DNA of 64,000 nucleotides from Actinotignum schaalii_C (GCF_034119425.1 NZ_JAWUEL010000003.1:39297-103296), one strand, 5' to 3'; shown: positions 17,357 to 26,653, numbered from the stretch's first letter. The notes: generated from the letters alone by a model not told the origin. Numbers and translations: made by a program.

Positions 17357-17399
17357 TTGACACTCCCCCACCCCCGCATTAGTTTTACTTAAGAACAAA
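17357..17399 (+). promoter_or_regulatory. xylB promoter and XylR operator O3
   Basis: TTGACA (17357-17362), a 17-bp spacer and TAGTTT (17380-17385) are followed and overlapped by the operator ATTAGTTTT-ACTTAA-GAACAAA at 17378-17399. The spacing and operator position are identical to those of the xylA promoter. The leader to the xylB start is about 110 bp. Confidence 0.8.
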
Positions 17400-17510
17400 T
17401 ACACGGAGTGGTGCACGCCGGGCGAATTATCCGGCGCTATCTCACCCCTTTCCTCCGTGCCAGCCCGGGGCGCGACACCGCTGTCACGCCGCTCACTACT
17501 AGGAGAGAAT

Positions 17511-18956
17511 ATGCCACTCGTCGCCGGAGTCGATAGCTCCACCCAATCCACCAAAGTCCTCATTATCGATACCGAAACCGCGCAGATTGTACGGCAGGGC
17601 AAGGCCCCCCACCCGAACGGAACCGAAGTTGATCCGCATTCCTGGCTTGACGCGCTGCGCAGCGCGATCGCCGAGGCCGGCGGGCTCAACGATATTTCCG
17701 GCATCGCCGTGGGTGGCCAGCAGCACGGCCTGGTAGCCCTGGACGAGCGCGGGGAAATTATTCGCCCCGCGCTATTGTGGAACGACACCAAATCCGCACC
17801 CGCAGCCGAAGCACTCACGGAAGAATTTGGGCGGGAGTTTTGGGCGCGGGCAACAGGCTCCGTCCCGGTTGCCTCCCTCACCGTCACAAAGCTGCGTTAC
17901 CTCGCCGATGCCGAGCCGGAGAATGCCGCGCGAATTCGGGCAATCTGCCTGCCTCACGATTGGCTAACCTGGAAGCTTTCCGGCTCCACCGATCTGCGCG
18001 ATCTTGCCACTGACCGCTCGGATGCCTCCGGTACCGGGTACGTGGATTGCACCACCGACAAGTACCGCTACGATATCCTCGCCGCGGCTTTGCGAATTCC
18101 GGAATCCGCCGCGCGCGCGATTATCCTGCCGCGCATCGCCGGGCCTTTCGAGAGGGTGGGTACTCTTGGTGCGCCATGGCTGAGCAGCGGGAGTGCTGCC
18201 CGCGCGATTCCTATTGGCCCGGGCGCCGGGGATAATGCGGGTGCCGCGCTCGGTTTGGGCCTGCGCGGAGGGCAAGCGTCACTCTCCATCGGAACCTCCG
18301 GGGTGATCGCTACGGTCTCCGATCATCCGGTTCAGGATGCCAGCTCGGGTGTCACCGGTTTTTCCGATGCAAACGGGCAGTGGCTGCCACTCGCCTGCAC
18401 CCTCAACGGCTCCCTCATTCAGGACTATTTCCGTAGCATTCTCGATGTTTCTTTTGAGGAGCTCGGTGAGCTGGCCGAAACCGCCGCGCCAGGCGCGGGT
18501 GGCATTACCCTGATCCCCTATTTCCTGGGCGAGCGCACCCCGAATCTTCCCTCCGCCCGCGCCCACCTGGGCGGTTTGACAGCCGCGAATTTCACCCGTG
18601 CGAATCTGGCCCGCGCCGCCTACGAAGGCCTGGCCTGCCTCATGCGCGGTGCCCTCGAGGCACTGCGGGCCGGGGGCATTACTATCGATAACGCCATGCT
18701 CATTGGTGGGGGTGCCCAATCGCGAGTGCTCGTGCAGATTCTCGCGGACGTACTTGAGATTCCTCTCGCACTACCCGAGCCGGGTGAATATGTGGCTAAG
18801 GGCGCGGCCTACCAAGCGGCTCGAGTGGCGGGCCTCGACTGCCCCGCAGCGGCCTGGGCTCCACGCATCACCGCCCGTTTTACTCCCCGCCCCGGAAACC
18901 CGGCCTGGCCCGCCTACCAGACTTTGGCGCGTACCCTGGAGAACGTGGGAAGCTAA
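17511..18956 (+). CDS. xylB: Xylulokinase
   Basis: A 481-residue FGGY-family kinase phosphorylating D-xylulose to D-xylulose 5-phosphate for the pentose phosphate pathway. Landmarks are the N-terminal phosphate loop GVDSSTQSTKVLIID, the sugar-site segment GGQQHGLVALD, LWNDTKS, and the C-terminal ATP site MLIGGGAQSRVLVQILADVL with EYVAKGAAYQAA. An upstream in-frame ATG at 17457 exists, but AGGAGAGA directly precedes ATG 17511, where the conserved N-terminus begins. It is controlled by the operator at 17378-17399. Confidence 0.95.
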   Translation: MPLVAGVDSSTQSTKVLIIDTETAQIVRQGKAPHPNGTEVDPHSWLDALRSAIAEAGGLNDISGIAVGGQQHGLVALDERGEIIRPALLWNDTKSAPAAEALTEEFGREFWARATGSVPVASLTVTKLRYLADAEPENAARIRAICLPHDWLTWKLSGSTDLRDLATDRSDASGTGYVDCTTDKYRYDILAAALRIPESAARAIILPRIAGPFERVGTLGAPWLSSGSAARAIPIGPGAGDNAGAALGLGLRGGQASLSIGTSGVIATVSDHPVQDASSGVTGFSDANGQWLPLACTLNGSLIQDYFRSILDVSFEELGELAETAAPGAGGITLIPYFLGERTPNLPSARAHLGGLTAANFTRANLARAAYEGLACLMRGALEALRAGGITIDNAMLIGGGAQSRVLVQILADVLEIPLALPEPGEYVAKGAAYQAARVAGLDCPAAAWAPRITARFTPRPGNPAWPAYQTLARTLENVGS

Positions 18957-18965
18957 GGAAGGCAC

Positions 18966-18990
18966 CCGCAGCTGCGGCGTCGTCGTATCC
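18966..18990 (+). terminator. Short palindrome and conserved tail after xylB
   Basis: The 12-bp palindrome CCGCAGCTGCGG, 9 bp after the xylB stop, is followed by CGTCGTCGTATCC. It is a weak hairpin but carries the recurring tail motif. It may be partial, since the epimerase gene starts only about 23 bp later. Confidence 0.4.
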
Positions 18991-19012
18991 GGGACTACGA
19001 GAAAGAAGAACC

Positions 19013-20068
19013 ATGATCGTCACCACTGAACGCGTGTGCGCGGGCCGCACCGTTACGCTGCGCGCGGCCACTCGCGGCGCTACCCTGCTCAGCTATCGCC
19101 TCGGCGATACCGAGATCATCGACGGCTACCGTGACCCCGCTGAGCTGCGTGAGCTCAACGGTTTCCGCAGTGCCGTGCTGGTGCCGTGGTCCAATCGCAT
19201 CCGCGCGGGGCGCTACGCCGCCGCGCTCTATCGTGGTGACGACGCCGCCGTGCGCGCTCGCCTCCACGTCGAGGTTCCAGTAAACGGCGTTCACAATGTG
19301 CCGGCGCCGCTTCCCGATACGGAACCGGGCCTGCACGGTCTGGTCACCACCCGGGAATTCGAGGTAATCCGCGCGGATAACGGTGCCCTTGAGTTCGCTA
19401 CCCGCGTGGCTGCGAACAGTGTTTACCCTTTCGAGCTTGCCGTAAACATTGTTTACAGCATTGGTGCTGACGGTTCCTTGCACGTACGTCTGCGCGCCGA
19501 AAATCTCAGCGAGGTAGCGGCCCCGGTCGCTCTCGGCTGGCATCCGTATTTCCGGCTCGCCGGTCCGCTGGCGGAGGCACGCCTGAGCCTAGACTGCCGC
19601 GCGCGTATCGCCACCGATACCACGCTTATTCCGTACGACGGCGCCGGCGCTTTCGCGCCGTGTGAGCCGCTCGCGGACTCCCCCATCGACCCTGCCACGG
19701 ATTGGGCCTACGCGCAGCTTGCCGATGACGCCGGGCCGGATGCGGGTGCGGCCGGGGCTGGCGGAGGGGCGGACGGTAGTGCGGACGGAAACGGTGGCGC
19801 CGGGACTAGCTGGAATGTGGCGCGCCTACACACCGGGGATCGCGAAGTAGCCCTGTGGGCACGCCTGGGGAGTTGGTCTTCCAAGAACTTCCATATTTTT
19901 GCTGGCTCCGGGCTGGCGCGCGATGCCGGTCGCGCGGTGGCCATAGAGCCGTGCCAGGCACTCCCCAATGCTTTCAATCGGGCCGAAGGCAGTGCGATGC
20001 TACTCGAGCCGGGAGCGTGCCGTGAGCTCGAAGCGCGGGTTGTGGTGACGGCGGCGGGTACCGCGTAG
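19013..20068 (+). CDS. Aldose 1-epimerase family protein (GalM-like)
   Basis: A 351-residue mutarotase-like protein converting alpha and beta anomers of sugars. Recognisable segments are VLVPWSNRIRAGRY (substrate Arg), GLHGLV with the catalytic-type His, and GWHPYFRL with the second His. The expected C-terminal Glu may lie in AIEPCQALPNAFN. Between about residues 238 and 266 it carries a Gly/Ala/Asp-rich low-complexity insert that is not part of the normal beta-sandwich and probably forms a surface loop. It follows xylB by 56 bp and likely helps supply the xylose anomer used by XylA. Confidence 0.82.
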   Translation: MIVTTERVCAGRTVTLRAATRGATLLSYRLGDTEIIDGYRDPAELRELNGFRSAVLVPWSNRIRAGRYAAALYRGDDAAVRARLHVEVPVNGVHNVPAPLPDTEPGLHGLVTTREFEVIRADNGALEFATRVAANSVYPFELAVNIVYSIGADGSLHVRLRAENLSEVAAPVALGWHPYFRLAGPLAEARLSLDCRARIATDTTLIPYDGAGAFAPCEPLADSPIDPATDWAYAQLADDAGPDAGAAGAGGGADGSADGNGGAGTSWNVARLHTGDREVALWARLGSWSSKNFHIFAGSGLARDAGRAVAIEPCQALPNAFNRAEGSAMLLEPGACRELEARVVVTAAGTA

Positions 20069-20160
20069 CTGAGCCGGCACAAGCTGTGGATGACACGCCG
20101 CTACGAGTCCTCCTGTGGATAGGCTCTGGGCGGGTGCAAGGCGGCTGTTAACGTGGCGCC

Positions 20161-20835
20161 ATGAACGTACTCATAACCGGGCGCCGTGCCGGAATTCTTG
20201 CCAGCCTCTGTTTCCTTCTCAGCAGCTGTGGGGCGGGGGCAGGCGCGCCTCCCCCTGGGCTCTCCCCCGGTGACTTTTCCGGAATGCCAGCCGCTAGCTC
20301 CGCCCCACCCGCTGCGAACTCACCTTCGTCTACCATCAGTTCTGGCTCTGTCGCGCCCTCGGTTCCCCCATCCTCTCCCCTCACCTGGCCGGTCCAGATT
20401 CCAGTGCCCGCACCACCCGCCCAGATGTCCGAAGATTCCGTAGCGGGAGCCATCGCGGCCGGGCAATATCTTTTCACCCTCCTCGATTACGCAACTATCA
20501 CCGGCGATATCGCGCCCCTCTCCCCGCTGGCCGGGGAACAATGCGATTGGTGCCAACACCAGATCGCTAAACGTGAAGAAACTGATTTCCGGCCCCGGCA
20601 AGCCACCGTTTTTAGTTTTAGCGATGCGCGGGGGCGCTGGAATGATTCCATAGCCGCTTATACCGTGCAGTTCTCCGTTTCCCATCCACCCAATCCAGTG
20701 ATGAACCGCAAGGGCGCCGAAAAAACAGATCGTGCCGAAGAATTCTTTGTGACCATGCGGATTTTCCGCTCGGGCGGTAACTGGATCGTCGATGCGGTGG
20801 GGATGAACGACGACATTTTGGATGGAGGCGTGTGA
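20161..20835 (+). CDS. Putative lipoprotein (DUF6318-like)
   Basis: A 224-residue exported protein. Its signal peptide ends in LSSC (Cys about 23), followed by a ~60-residue Pro/Ser-rich linker and then a small folded domain. That domain has a CDWCQ pair and a C-terminal strand run ending NWIVDAVGMND. This layout resembles the actinobacterial DUF6318 lipoproteins; the assignment is from memory of pattern and not certain. It is translationally coupled to the next gene through a TGATG overlap. Confidence 0.65.
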   Translation: MNVLITGRRAGILASLCFLLSSCGAGAGAPPPGLSPGDFSGMPAASSAPPAANSPSSTISSGSVAPSVPPSSPLTWPVQIPVPAPPAQMSEDSVAGAIAAGQYLFTLLDYATITGDIAPLSPLAGEQCDWCQHQIAKREETDFRPRQATVFSFSDARGRWNDSIAAYTVQFSVSHPPNPVMNRKGAEKTDRAEEFFVTMRIFRSGGNWIVDAVGMNDDILDGGV

Positions 20836-21758
20836 TGAGGCCATACACCAACCCCAGGTTCAGGCCGCGCTGGTTCCTGCGCGCCTTCATCGTAGGCGTG
20901 GTCATAGTAATATGTCTTGGTTCGTGCACGGTGAGCGCTCCGGCCCTCGCCCGCGAATATGCGGATACCGAGGAGCGTATTTACTCCGCCCGCACCGATG
21001 CCGGCGGAGTGACCGTGGAAGGTCAGGTTAGTTACACCAGGCGTTCTCCCGGCGAGCCAGCCGGAGTGTCATCAAGCTCAGGTGCCCTTGCCAGCGGGAG
21101 CGCCGGACTCTCCAGCGGGCCTTATGGCCTGCCGTGGTCGCGCAGTGCACTAGTAGCCGCGGTGCGTGATGCTTCTCTACCGGGCCATGTACGCGGCGCG
21201 GCAGGAATTCTCAGTTGGATACTGGGTAATGGCACTCCGCCGGCCGGCACTCAAGCGGGAGCGCCTCCCACCGCCGCGCAGCTGGAGAGGCTTATCCATA
21301 CGGAAAGTATCCGGATTGCGGTAGCGAGCACCGAGGCGTGGATGGAACCGGCGCGCGGCTGGGTGGCGATCAACTACCCCGTTCGCCTGCATTATTCCGC
21401 TCCGGCTCAACGGCATCCGGTTGTAGTGCTCGGCGCGGAGGTTGTTATTGATCTGATTCCCGTGCGGGCAACTTGGGAGGTGCCCGGCGCGGAAAGCACG
21501 GCCGCAAGAAACTCCGGAAACGTCGCGCCCAGCGGCTCGCTCCCCGCTCACTCAGCACAGCTCATCCCGGCCCGCCAGCCCTTTACGGAAGTCATCTACC
21601 GCCAGGCCAATAAGGAGGTGAAAGCCACGCTCGTCATGGAGTGGGAGGTGCACTACACCGTTGCCGGGCAGCGCCGCACGGTATCGGAGTTGCTCACTAC
21701 CCGCTCCGAAACAGCCCCGGTGATAACGCGAGAGCTCGAAGCGCACCTGATTGGTTAG
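20835..21758 (+). CDS. Exported protein of unknown function
   Basis: A 307-residue product with a strong N-terminal hydrophobic segment (about 15-33). It contains LGSC, so it may be lipid-anchored, or the helix may be a signal peptide cleaved after ALA. The remainder is Ser/Gly-rich, then a domain with beta pattern (VVVLGAEVVIDLIPVRATWEVPG; LVMEWEVHYTVAGQRRTVSELL). No known motif is seen. The start codon overlaps the stop of the previous lipoprotein gene, so the two are expressed together and may act together at the cell surface. Confidence 0.65.
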   Translation: MRPYTNPRFRPRWFLRAFIVGVVIVICLGSCTVSAPALAREYADTEERIYSARTDAGGVTVEGQVSYTRRSPGEPAGVSSSSGALASGSAGLSSGPYGLPWSRSALVAAVRDASLPGHVRGAAGILSWILGNGTPPAGTQAGAPPTAAQLERLIHTESIRIAVASTEAWMEPARGWVAINYPVRLHYSAPAQRHPVVVLGAEVVIDLIPVRATWEVPGAESTAARNSGNVAPSGSLPAHSAQLIPARQPFTEVIYRQANKEVKATLVMEWEVHYTVAGQRRTVSELLTTRSETAPVITRELEAHLIG

Positions 21759-21870
21759 CTTCGAGCTCTCGGTATCAGCTAGTCCTTGCTCGCGGCCTTA
21801 GCCGGTGCCTGAGCGTGGCCGCCCCTAGTGTGAGGCTTTAGCTCGCGGCCCTGCTTGGGACGCAGCAATC

Positions 21871-24474
21871 CTAGTTCGCTGCGGCCAGGCCACCTCCGGA
21901 AGTCGGCGCGCCGGCACCGGCTACCGACCCGCCGCTGGGGCGAGTATTCACCCCGGAAGCCAGGCCTTCCATTTGCGCCGGTTCTTCGGCTTCGATCACA
22001 CCATCCGGTAGCGGCTGGTCGGGCGACTGGCCGGTGAAGGTGAAGGACATCGGAATATTTTCCTTGTCCACATCCACCACGATGATGTCCCCCTTGGCGA
22101 ATTCGCCATAGAGCAGCTTCTCGGAGAGCACATCTTCCACGTCACGCTGGATGGCGCGGCGCAGCGGGCGTGCCCCGAGCACCGGATCGTAACCACGATC
22201 CGCCAAGAGTTCCTTCGCATCCTTTGTCAGGGCGATCGACAGGTTCTGATCCCGCAGGCGCTTATCCAGCTTGCCGATCATCAGATCCACAATCTGGAGG
22301 ATTTCCGGGCGGCCCAGCTGCGGGAAGACGATAATGTCATCCACGCGGTTGAGGAATTCGGGCCGGAAGTTGTTCTTGAGTTCTTCCGCAACCTTCGTCT
22401 TCATGCGCTCGTAGGAAGACGTGGTATCGGCATCGAACTGGAAACCAGTTTGCACACCCTTCGCGATATCCTTCGTACCCAAATTGGTAGTCATGATGAT
22501 GATGGTGTTCTTAAAGTCCACCACCCGACCTTGCGAGTCCGTGAGGCGCCCTTCTTCCAAGATTTGGAGAAGAGAATTGAAGAGATCCGCGTGGGCCTTC
22601 TCAATTTCGTCAAAGAGCACCACGGAGAAAGGCTTGCGCCGCACTTTCTCGGTGAGCTGGCCGCCTTCTTCATAACCCACATATCCCGGAGGAGCACCAA
22701 AGAGCCGCGAAACGGTGTGCTTCTCCGAATATTCGGACATGTCCAAAGTGATCAGCGCGGATTCATCCCCGAAAAGGAATTCCGCGAGCGCCTTGGCGAG
22801 CTCGGTTTTACCCACACCGGTAGGCCCGGCGAAAATGAAAGAGCCACCGGGGCGGTTCGGGTCCTTGAGTCCCGCGCGGGTACGGCGAATTGCCTGGGAA
22901 AGCGCAGTCACGGCTTCATGCTGGCCGATAACCCGCTTATGCAGCTCGTCTTCCATACGCAGCAACTTCGCGGACTCCGCTTCGGTGAGCTTGAAGACCG
23001 GGATACCGGTAGACATGGAGAGCACCTCGGTGATGAGATCTTCATCCACCACCGAGACGACATCCATATCCCCGTCCTTCCAAGCCTGCTCACGGGCATC
23101 GCGTTCTTCACCGAGCTTCTGCTCTTCATCACGCAGGCCAGCGGCCTTCTCAAAGTCCTGGGCGTCAATAGCCGCTTCCTTAGCGCGGCGCGTGGAAGCG
23201 ATCTTATCGTCCAGCTCGCGCAGCTCCGGCGGCGCGGTCATCTTACGGATGGCCAGGCGCGCCCCCGCTTCGTCGATGAGGTCAATGGCCTTATCGGGAA
23301 GGAAGCGATCGTTAATATACCGATCCGCCAGGGTGGCGGCCGCCTCCAGGGCGTCGTCGGTAATAGTCACGCGGTGGTAGGACTCGTACCGGTCCCGCAA
23401 ACCACGCAAAATATCAATGGTTTGTTCCACGGTGGGTTGTTCCACCTGGATGGGCTGGAAGCGGCGCTCAAGCGCGGCATCCTTTTCAATGTACTTACGG
23501 TATTCATCGAGGGTGGTTGCCCCGATGACCTGGAGTTCCCCGCGGGCCAGCATCGGCTTGAGCAGCGAGGCGGCATCCAGGGCGCCTTCCGCGGCACCCG
23601 CACCCACCAGGGTGTGGATTTCATCAATGAACAGAATAATATCCCCGCGGGTATTGACTTCCTTGAGGATCTTCTTCATGCGTTCCTCGAAGTCGCCGCG
23701 GTAGCGCGAACCAGCCACGAGGGAACCCATATCCAGGGAATACAGCTGCTTATCCTTGAGGGTTTCCGGCACGTTACCCGCGGCGATGGACTGGGCCAGG
23801 CCTTCGACCACCGCGGTTTTACCCACGCCGGGTTCCCCGATCAGCACCGGGTTATTCTTGGTGCGCCGGGAGAGGACCTGCATAACCCGCTCGGTTTCGG
23901 TATGCCGGCCGATCACGGGATCAAGCTTGTGATCGCGCGCGGCGGCCGTGAGGTTACGCCCGTACTGATCCAGAATCGTGGAGCCGGCCTTGGTGCCTTC
24001 ACGCGGGCCCCCGCCCACCCCAACGGCTTCCTTACCTTGGAAACCGGAGATGAGCTGGCTGACCTGGTTGCGCACGGTGGGCATATCCGCACCGAGCTTA
24101 ATGAGGACCTGTGCGGCAACACCATCCGCTTCGCGGGTGAGACCGAGGAGGAGATGTTCGGTTCCGATATAGGAGTGGCCCATCTGCAGCCCCTCACGCA
24201 TCGCGAACTCAATGACCTTCTTGGCGCGCGGCGTGAAGGGAATATGACCCGAGGGTGGTTCCTGGCCTTCGCCGATAATATCGATGACCTGCGTCCGGAC
24301 GGACTCAAGCGTCACCCCCAGGGCTTCCAAGGCCTTTGCGGCCACCCCTTCGCCCTCGCGAATGAGGCCGAGCAAGATATGTTCGGTCCCCAGGTAGTTG
24401 TGCTTGAGGTTCCGTGCCTCTTCCTGCGCGAGCACGATGACTCGCCGGGCGCGGTCAGTGAACCTTTCGAACAT
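21871..24474 (-). CDS. clpC: AAA+ chaperone ClpC (unfoldase of the ClpCP protease)
   Basis: An 867-residue Hsp100 protein. Two Clp_N repeats (about 1-145, starting MFERFTDRARRV) precede AAA-1 with Walker A GEPGVGKTA (about 213-221) and Walker B ILFIDEIHTL. A UVR-type/coiled-coil middle region (DAQDFEKAAGLRDEEQ) follows, then AAA-2 with GPTGVGKTE, VVLFDEIEKA and the ClpP-docking region near LFNSLLQ. The C-terminus is a Gly/Ala-rich tail of about 35 residues. ClpC unfolds substrates for ClpP1P2. The RBS is AAGGAGAG. No clear CtsR or ClgR operator was found upstream. Confidence 0.97.
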   Translation of the reverse strand: MFERFTDRARRVIVLAQEEARNLKHNYLGTEHILLGLIREGEGVAAKALEALGVTLESVRTQVIDIIGEGQEPPSGHIPFTPRAKKVIEFAMREGLQMGHSYIGTEHLLLGLTREADGVAAQVLIKLGADMPTVRNQVSQLISGFQGKEAVGVGGGPREGTKAGSTILDQYGRNLTAAARDHKLDPVIGRHTETERVMQVLSRRTKNNPVLIGEPGVGKTAVVEGLAQSIAAGNVPETLKDKQLYSLDMGSLVAGSRYRGDFEERMKKILKEVNTRGDIILFIDEIHTLVGAGAAEGALDAASLLKPMLARGELQVIGATTLDEYRKYIEKDAALERRFQPIQVEQPTVEQTIDILRGLRDRYESYHRVTITDDALEAAATLADRYINDRFLPDKAIDLIDEAGARLAIRKMTAPPELRELDDKIASTRRAKEAAIDAQDFEKAAGLRDEEQKLGEERDAREQAWKDGDMDVVSVVDEDLITEVLSMSTGIPVFKLTEAESAKLLRMEDELHKRVIGQHEAVTALSQAIRRTRAGLKDPNRPGGSFIFAGPTGVGKTELAKALAEFLFGDESALITLDMSEYSEKHTVSRLFGAPPGYVGYEEGGQLTEKVRRKPFSVVLFDEIEKAHADLFNSLLQILEEGRLTDSQGRVVDFKNTIIIMTTNLGTKDIAKGVQTGFQFDADTTSSYERMKTKVAEELKNNFRPEFLNRVDDIIVFPQLGRPEILQIVDLMIGKLDKRLRDQNLSIALTKDAKELLADRGYDPVLGARPLRRAIQRDVEDVLSEKLLYGEFAKGDIIVVDVDKENIPMSFTFTGQSPDQPLPDGVIEAEEPAQMEGLASGVNTRPSGGSVAGAGAPTSGGGLAAAN

Positions 24475-24684
24475 AACTCTCCTTGCACTTGCAATCTTCT
24501 AAAAGAGTAACGGCCCGCGGCCCGGGAGCCGTCCCCTGTTCGCCAGTGGCATGAGTGTGTGGCTCACATTTTGCTGAGGGAAAAAGCCGAATTAGCGCGG
24601 AAATCGCTGTTCTTGATGAGATTTCTGAGCTTATTTCACTATCCCTAGGCCTTTAGACCTAGGATTGTGGGGGGCTGCGGCGAG
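24475..24684. other. dtd-clpC intergenic region with dtd terminator
   Basis: A 210-bp gap. The inverted repeat ATCC(C)TAGG...CCTAGGAT at 24641-24666 lies 19 bp after the dtd stop and is a likely terminator. The rest, just upstream of clpC, must hold its promoter. AAAAGAGTAA near 24500 is A-rich, but I could not fix -35/-10 elements. Confidence 0.45.
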
Positions 24685-25152
24685 TTAGGCGCTGGCCGGT
24701 TCCACCTCAACCAGGAGCGTAAAGGGGCCGTCATTAACGAGCTCCACATCCATCATGGCCCCGAATTGCCCGGTGGCTACCTCCAGCCCGTAGGTCTCCC
24801 GCAATTCGCGCACCACCGCCTCATAGAGCGGATCGGCAATTTCCCCGGGGGCAGCTTTGGACCATGAGGGCTTGCGGCCCTTGCGCACATCCGCGTACAG
24901 AGTGAATTGCGAAACGAGCAGCACGGGAGCCTGCGCTTCTTCCGCGCTGCGCCGATTATTCGGCTCATCAGTGCCATCCGCGGCGCGCAGTACTTTCAGC
25001 TGCGCGATTTTCCGTGCGATTTTCTCCACTTCCGGGGCGCCATCCCCGTGAGTAACGCCCAGGAGCACGCACAGTCCCGTGCCGATCTGCGAAATCACGC
25101 TGCCGTCCACCGTGACGGATGCGCGCGTGACGCGCTGAATAACTGCTCGCAT
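24685..25152 (-). CDS. dtd: D-aminoacyl-tRNA deacylase
   Basis: A 155-residue DTD-family enzyme that hydrolyses D-amino acids (and mischarged glycine) from tRNA, protecting translation. It begins with the canonical RAVIQRVTRASVTVDG, has the active-site SQFTLYADVRKGRKPSW, and a C-terminal NDGPFT in place of the more common N-x-GPVT, a conservative change. Length is normal. GAAGGAGGAAGA precedes the ATG. Confidence 0.95.
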   Translation of the reverse strand: MRAVIQRVTRASVTVDGSVISQIGTGLCVLLGVTHGDGAPEVEKIARKIAQLKVLRAADGTDEPNNRRSAEEAQAPVLLVSQFTLYADVRKGRKPSWSKAAPGEIADPLYEAVVRELRETYGLEVATGQFGAMMDVELVNDGPFTLLVEVEPASA

Positions 25153-25192
25153 TCTTCCTCCTTCGTGGTGCGTGTAGTACGACGACGCAGCT
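25153..25192 (-). terminator. Terminator-like tail after the DUF2516 gene
   Basis: In transcript direction a weak GCAG/CTGC hairpin is followed by GCGTCGTCGTACTACAC, the same tail found after the xylH and isomerase hairpins. Confidence 0.4.
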
Positions 25193-25214
25193 CAGGCCCT
25201 GCGCTTACCCCGCT

Positions 25215-25556
25215 TTACCAGGACCCTTTCCCGCGCCCGCGCGAACTGCGGCGCGGCCCCATCCGCTGTTCTTCGGGACCCAGATAGTAGAGCGCACCGT
25301 AAGCCGCCCCGAGCATGAGGAACGGCTGGAAAGGTAGGCGAATGGGTGTGAAAAGCACGATTCCCGTGACGAGAGCGCAACCCAGCAGCACCCCGCTCCA
25401 GAATTTCTTATCCTTGCGGGCATAGCGAAAATCCGCATCCGGGCGGCGCAGGCAAGCCACTAGCGCCCACACCATAAACGCGAGAATCGCCAGCTGGATC
25501 ACAAAAAATATCCCGTTGCAGATATCTGTGACGAGCCGCAAGGTTGTTAGGTTCAT
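25215..25556 (-). CDS. DUF2516 family membrane protein
   Basis: A 113-residue protein with three predicted membrane helices (about 10-35, 52-70 and 75-92) and a basic Arg/Gly-rich C-terminal tail. The loop LRRPDADFRYARKDKKFW between helices 1 and 2 is typical of DUF2516 proteins, short actinobacterial membrane proteins of unknown role. It shares direction with dtd downstream, but a terminator-like tail separates them. Confidence 0.75.
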   Translation of the reverse strand: MNLTTLRLVTDICNGIFFVIQLAILAFMVWALVACLRRPDADFRYARKDKKFWSGVLLGCALVTGIVLFTPIRLPFQPFLMLGAAYGALYYLGPEEQRMGPRRSSRGRGKGSW

Positions 25557-25597
25557 AGTTCTCCGTCCTCGTGGTGAGCGTGGTGCTCGCCCTCATT

Positions 25598-26653
25598 CTA
25601 GTCACGGCCTCCGACACTTTTTTCGCCGGTGTCACGAATGGTCACCACAACGGGAGCGCGAGTAGGCAGAGGAATAGGTTCGACGCCGCAGCGGAATTCT
25701 CCTACCAGCACCGCGCCCAGCGCCGCTGGTTCCCTGATGAGCGCGAGGGCAAGCGGCCCTTCTTCCCAATGCCGCACCGCCGATAGCACCAGGCCCACAA
25801 CCGCCCCATCAGGCTGATTCGTTTCCGCTTCGCCCGCCGCATTCCCGCTCGCCCCGCTCGCACTCACGGCATCGGATCGCTCCGCAAGTACCGGTGTGCC
25901 GGCCTCAGGCAAGTCGGCCGCGTCCGGGCCTTCCAAATATAAGCAGGCCAGGCTCCGCCCGGCACCGCCGAACTGGCGGGTGCTCCTTTCTCCGGATTCG
26001 CGAGTGCCTACTTCCCGGGATGCGCAGGTGCCCGCTACCCCAGGTCCGTATATCTCAGTCAGGCCCGCCCCGGCGCGCGCCGCCCGGAACGGATCCGGGC
26101 GGCGCGCCGCGGCCCGATGCGCATCCCAGGCAAATAAACCTACCGGGCTCATGCCGGCCGCTTGCCCGGCCCGGGCAAGTACCTCAATATCCTCGACCAG
26201 GAGGATCACAATATCGCTATCCGGCCACCAGTCTTCCCAGAAAACAGTGGATAGCCCCGGCCGACCGTGCATGGCCGCACGGAGGCGCTCGGCTCCCTGC
26301 GTCGTCGTACCTATCGCGATATAGCTGGCCGGGCACATATGAGAATCGAGTCCACCCGGTGGGCTCAAGAAAACATCTTCACGACTACCCGCACAGCGCA
26401 GCAGAGCACCACGAATCCGCCCCCGGCTATCGCATTCCAGCACTTCGCGCGCGTGATGCGCGCCCGGGCACTCACTCGGCCAAGCGCCCGGCCTGCCGCG
26501 CACCACCCGCCAGTGCGAGAGGTCCACGAAGCCGCGCCCGGCCTCCAGCTCGCGCTGCTCCACATAGGGATTGGTGTAGAAAGCAGCCACCCCGGCCGCG
26601 TCCCCTTCCCCGGGAACCGCACCGGGCCAGCGCAGCAGCGGGCTGGGTTTCAC
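25598..26653 (-). CDS. YgfZ/GcvT-like folate-binding protein, degenerate signature
   Basis: A 351-residue protein resembling the YgfZ (IbaG-type, tetrahydrofolate-dependent Fe-S repair) family: GRGFVDLSHWRVVRGRPG near the start and a GcvT-like C-terminal barrel (GAVLVGEFRCGVEPIPLPTRAPVVV). The family hallmark K-G-C-[YF]-x-G-Q-E is absent. The corresponding stretch reads CASREVGTRESGERSTRQFG. The start is taken as GTG 26653 because it overlaps the previous gene's stop in a GTGA arrangement; a longer reading would overlap 55 bp. Function may be reduced or changed. Confidence 0.7.
   Translation of the reverse strand: MKPSPLLRWPGAVPGEGDAAGVAAFYTNPYVEQRELEAGRGFVDLSHWRVVRGRPGAWPSECPGAHHAREVLECDSRGRIRGALLRCAGSREDVFLSPPGGLDSHMCPASYIAIGTTTQGAERLRAAMHGRPGLSTVFWEDWWPDSDIVILLVEDIEVLARAGQAAGMSPVGLFAWDAHRAAARRPDPFRAARAGAGLTEIYGPGVAGTCASREVGTRESGERSTRQFGGAGRSLACLYLEGPDAADLPEAGTPVLAERSDAVSASGASGNAAGEAETNQPDGAVVGLVLSAVRHWEEGPLALALIREPAALGAVLVGEFRCGVEPIPLPTRAPVVVTIRDTGEKSVGGRD

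Noticed and set aside
15949..17382. Open frame of 477 codons opposite xylR
   Set aside because: Antisense of the ROK repressor, and it would cross the xylB promoter and operator.
22450..24510. Open frame of 686 codons on the + strand opposite clpC
   Set aside because: It is the antisense of a strongly conserved clpC gene. Long antisense frames are common in high-GC DNA and no RBS or motif supports it.
24475..24560. CtsR or ClgR operator upstream of clpC
   Set aside because: Only a half-site-like GTTCGCC was seen. No full palindrome or tandem heptamer could be found.
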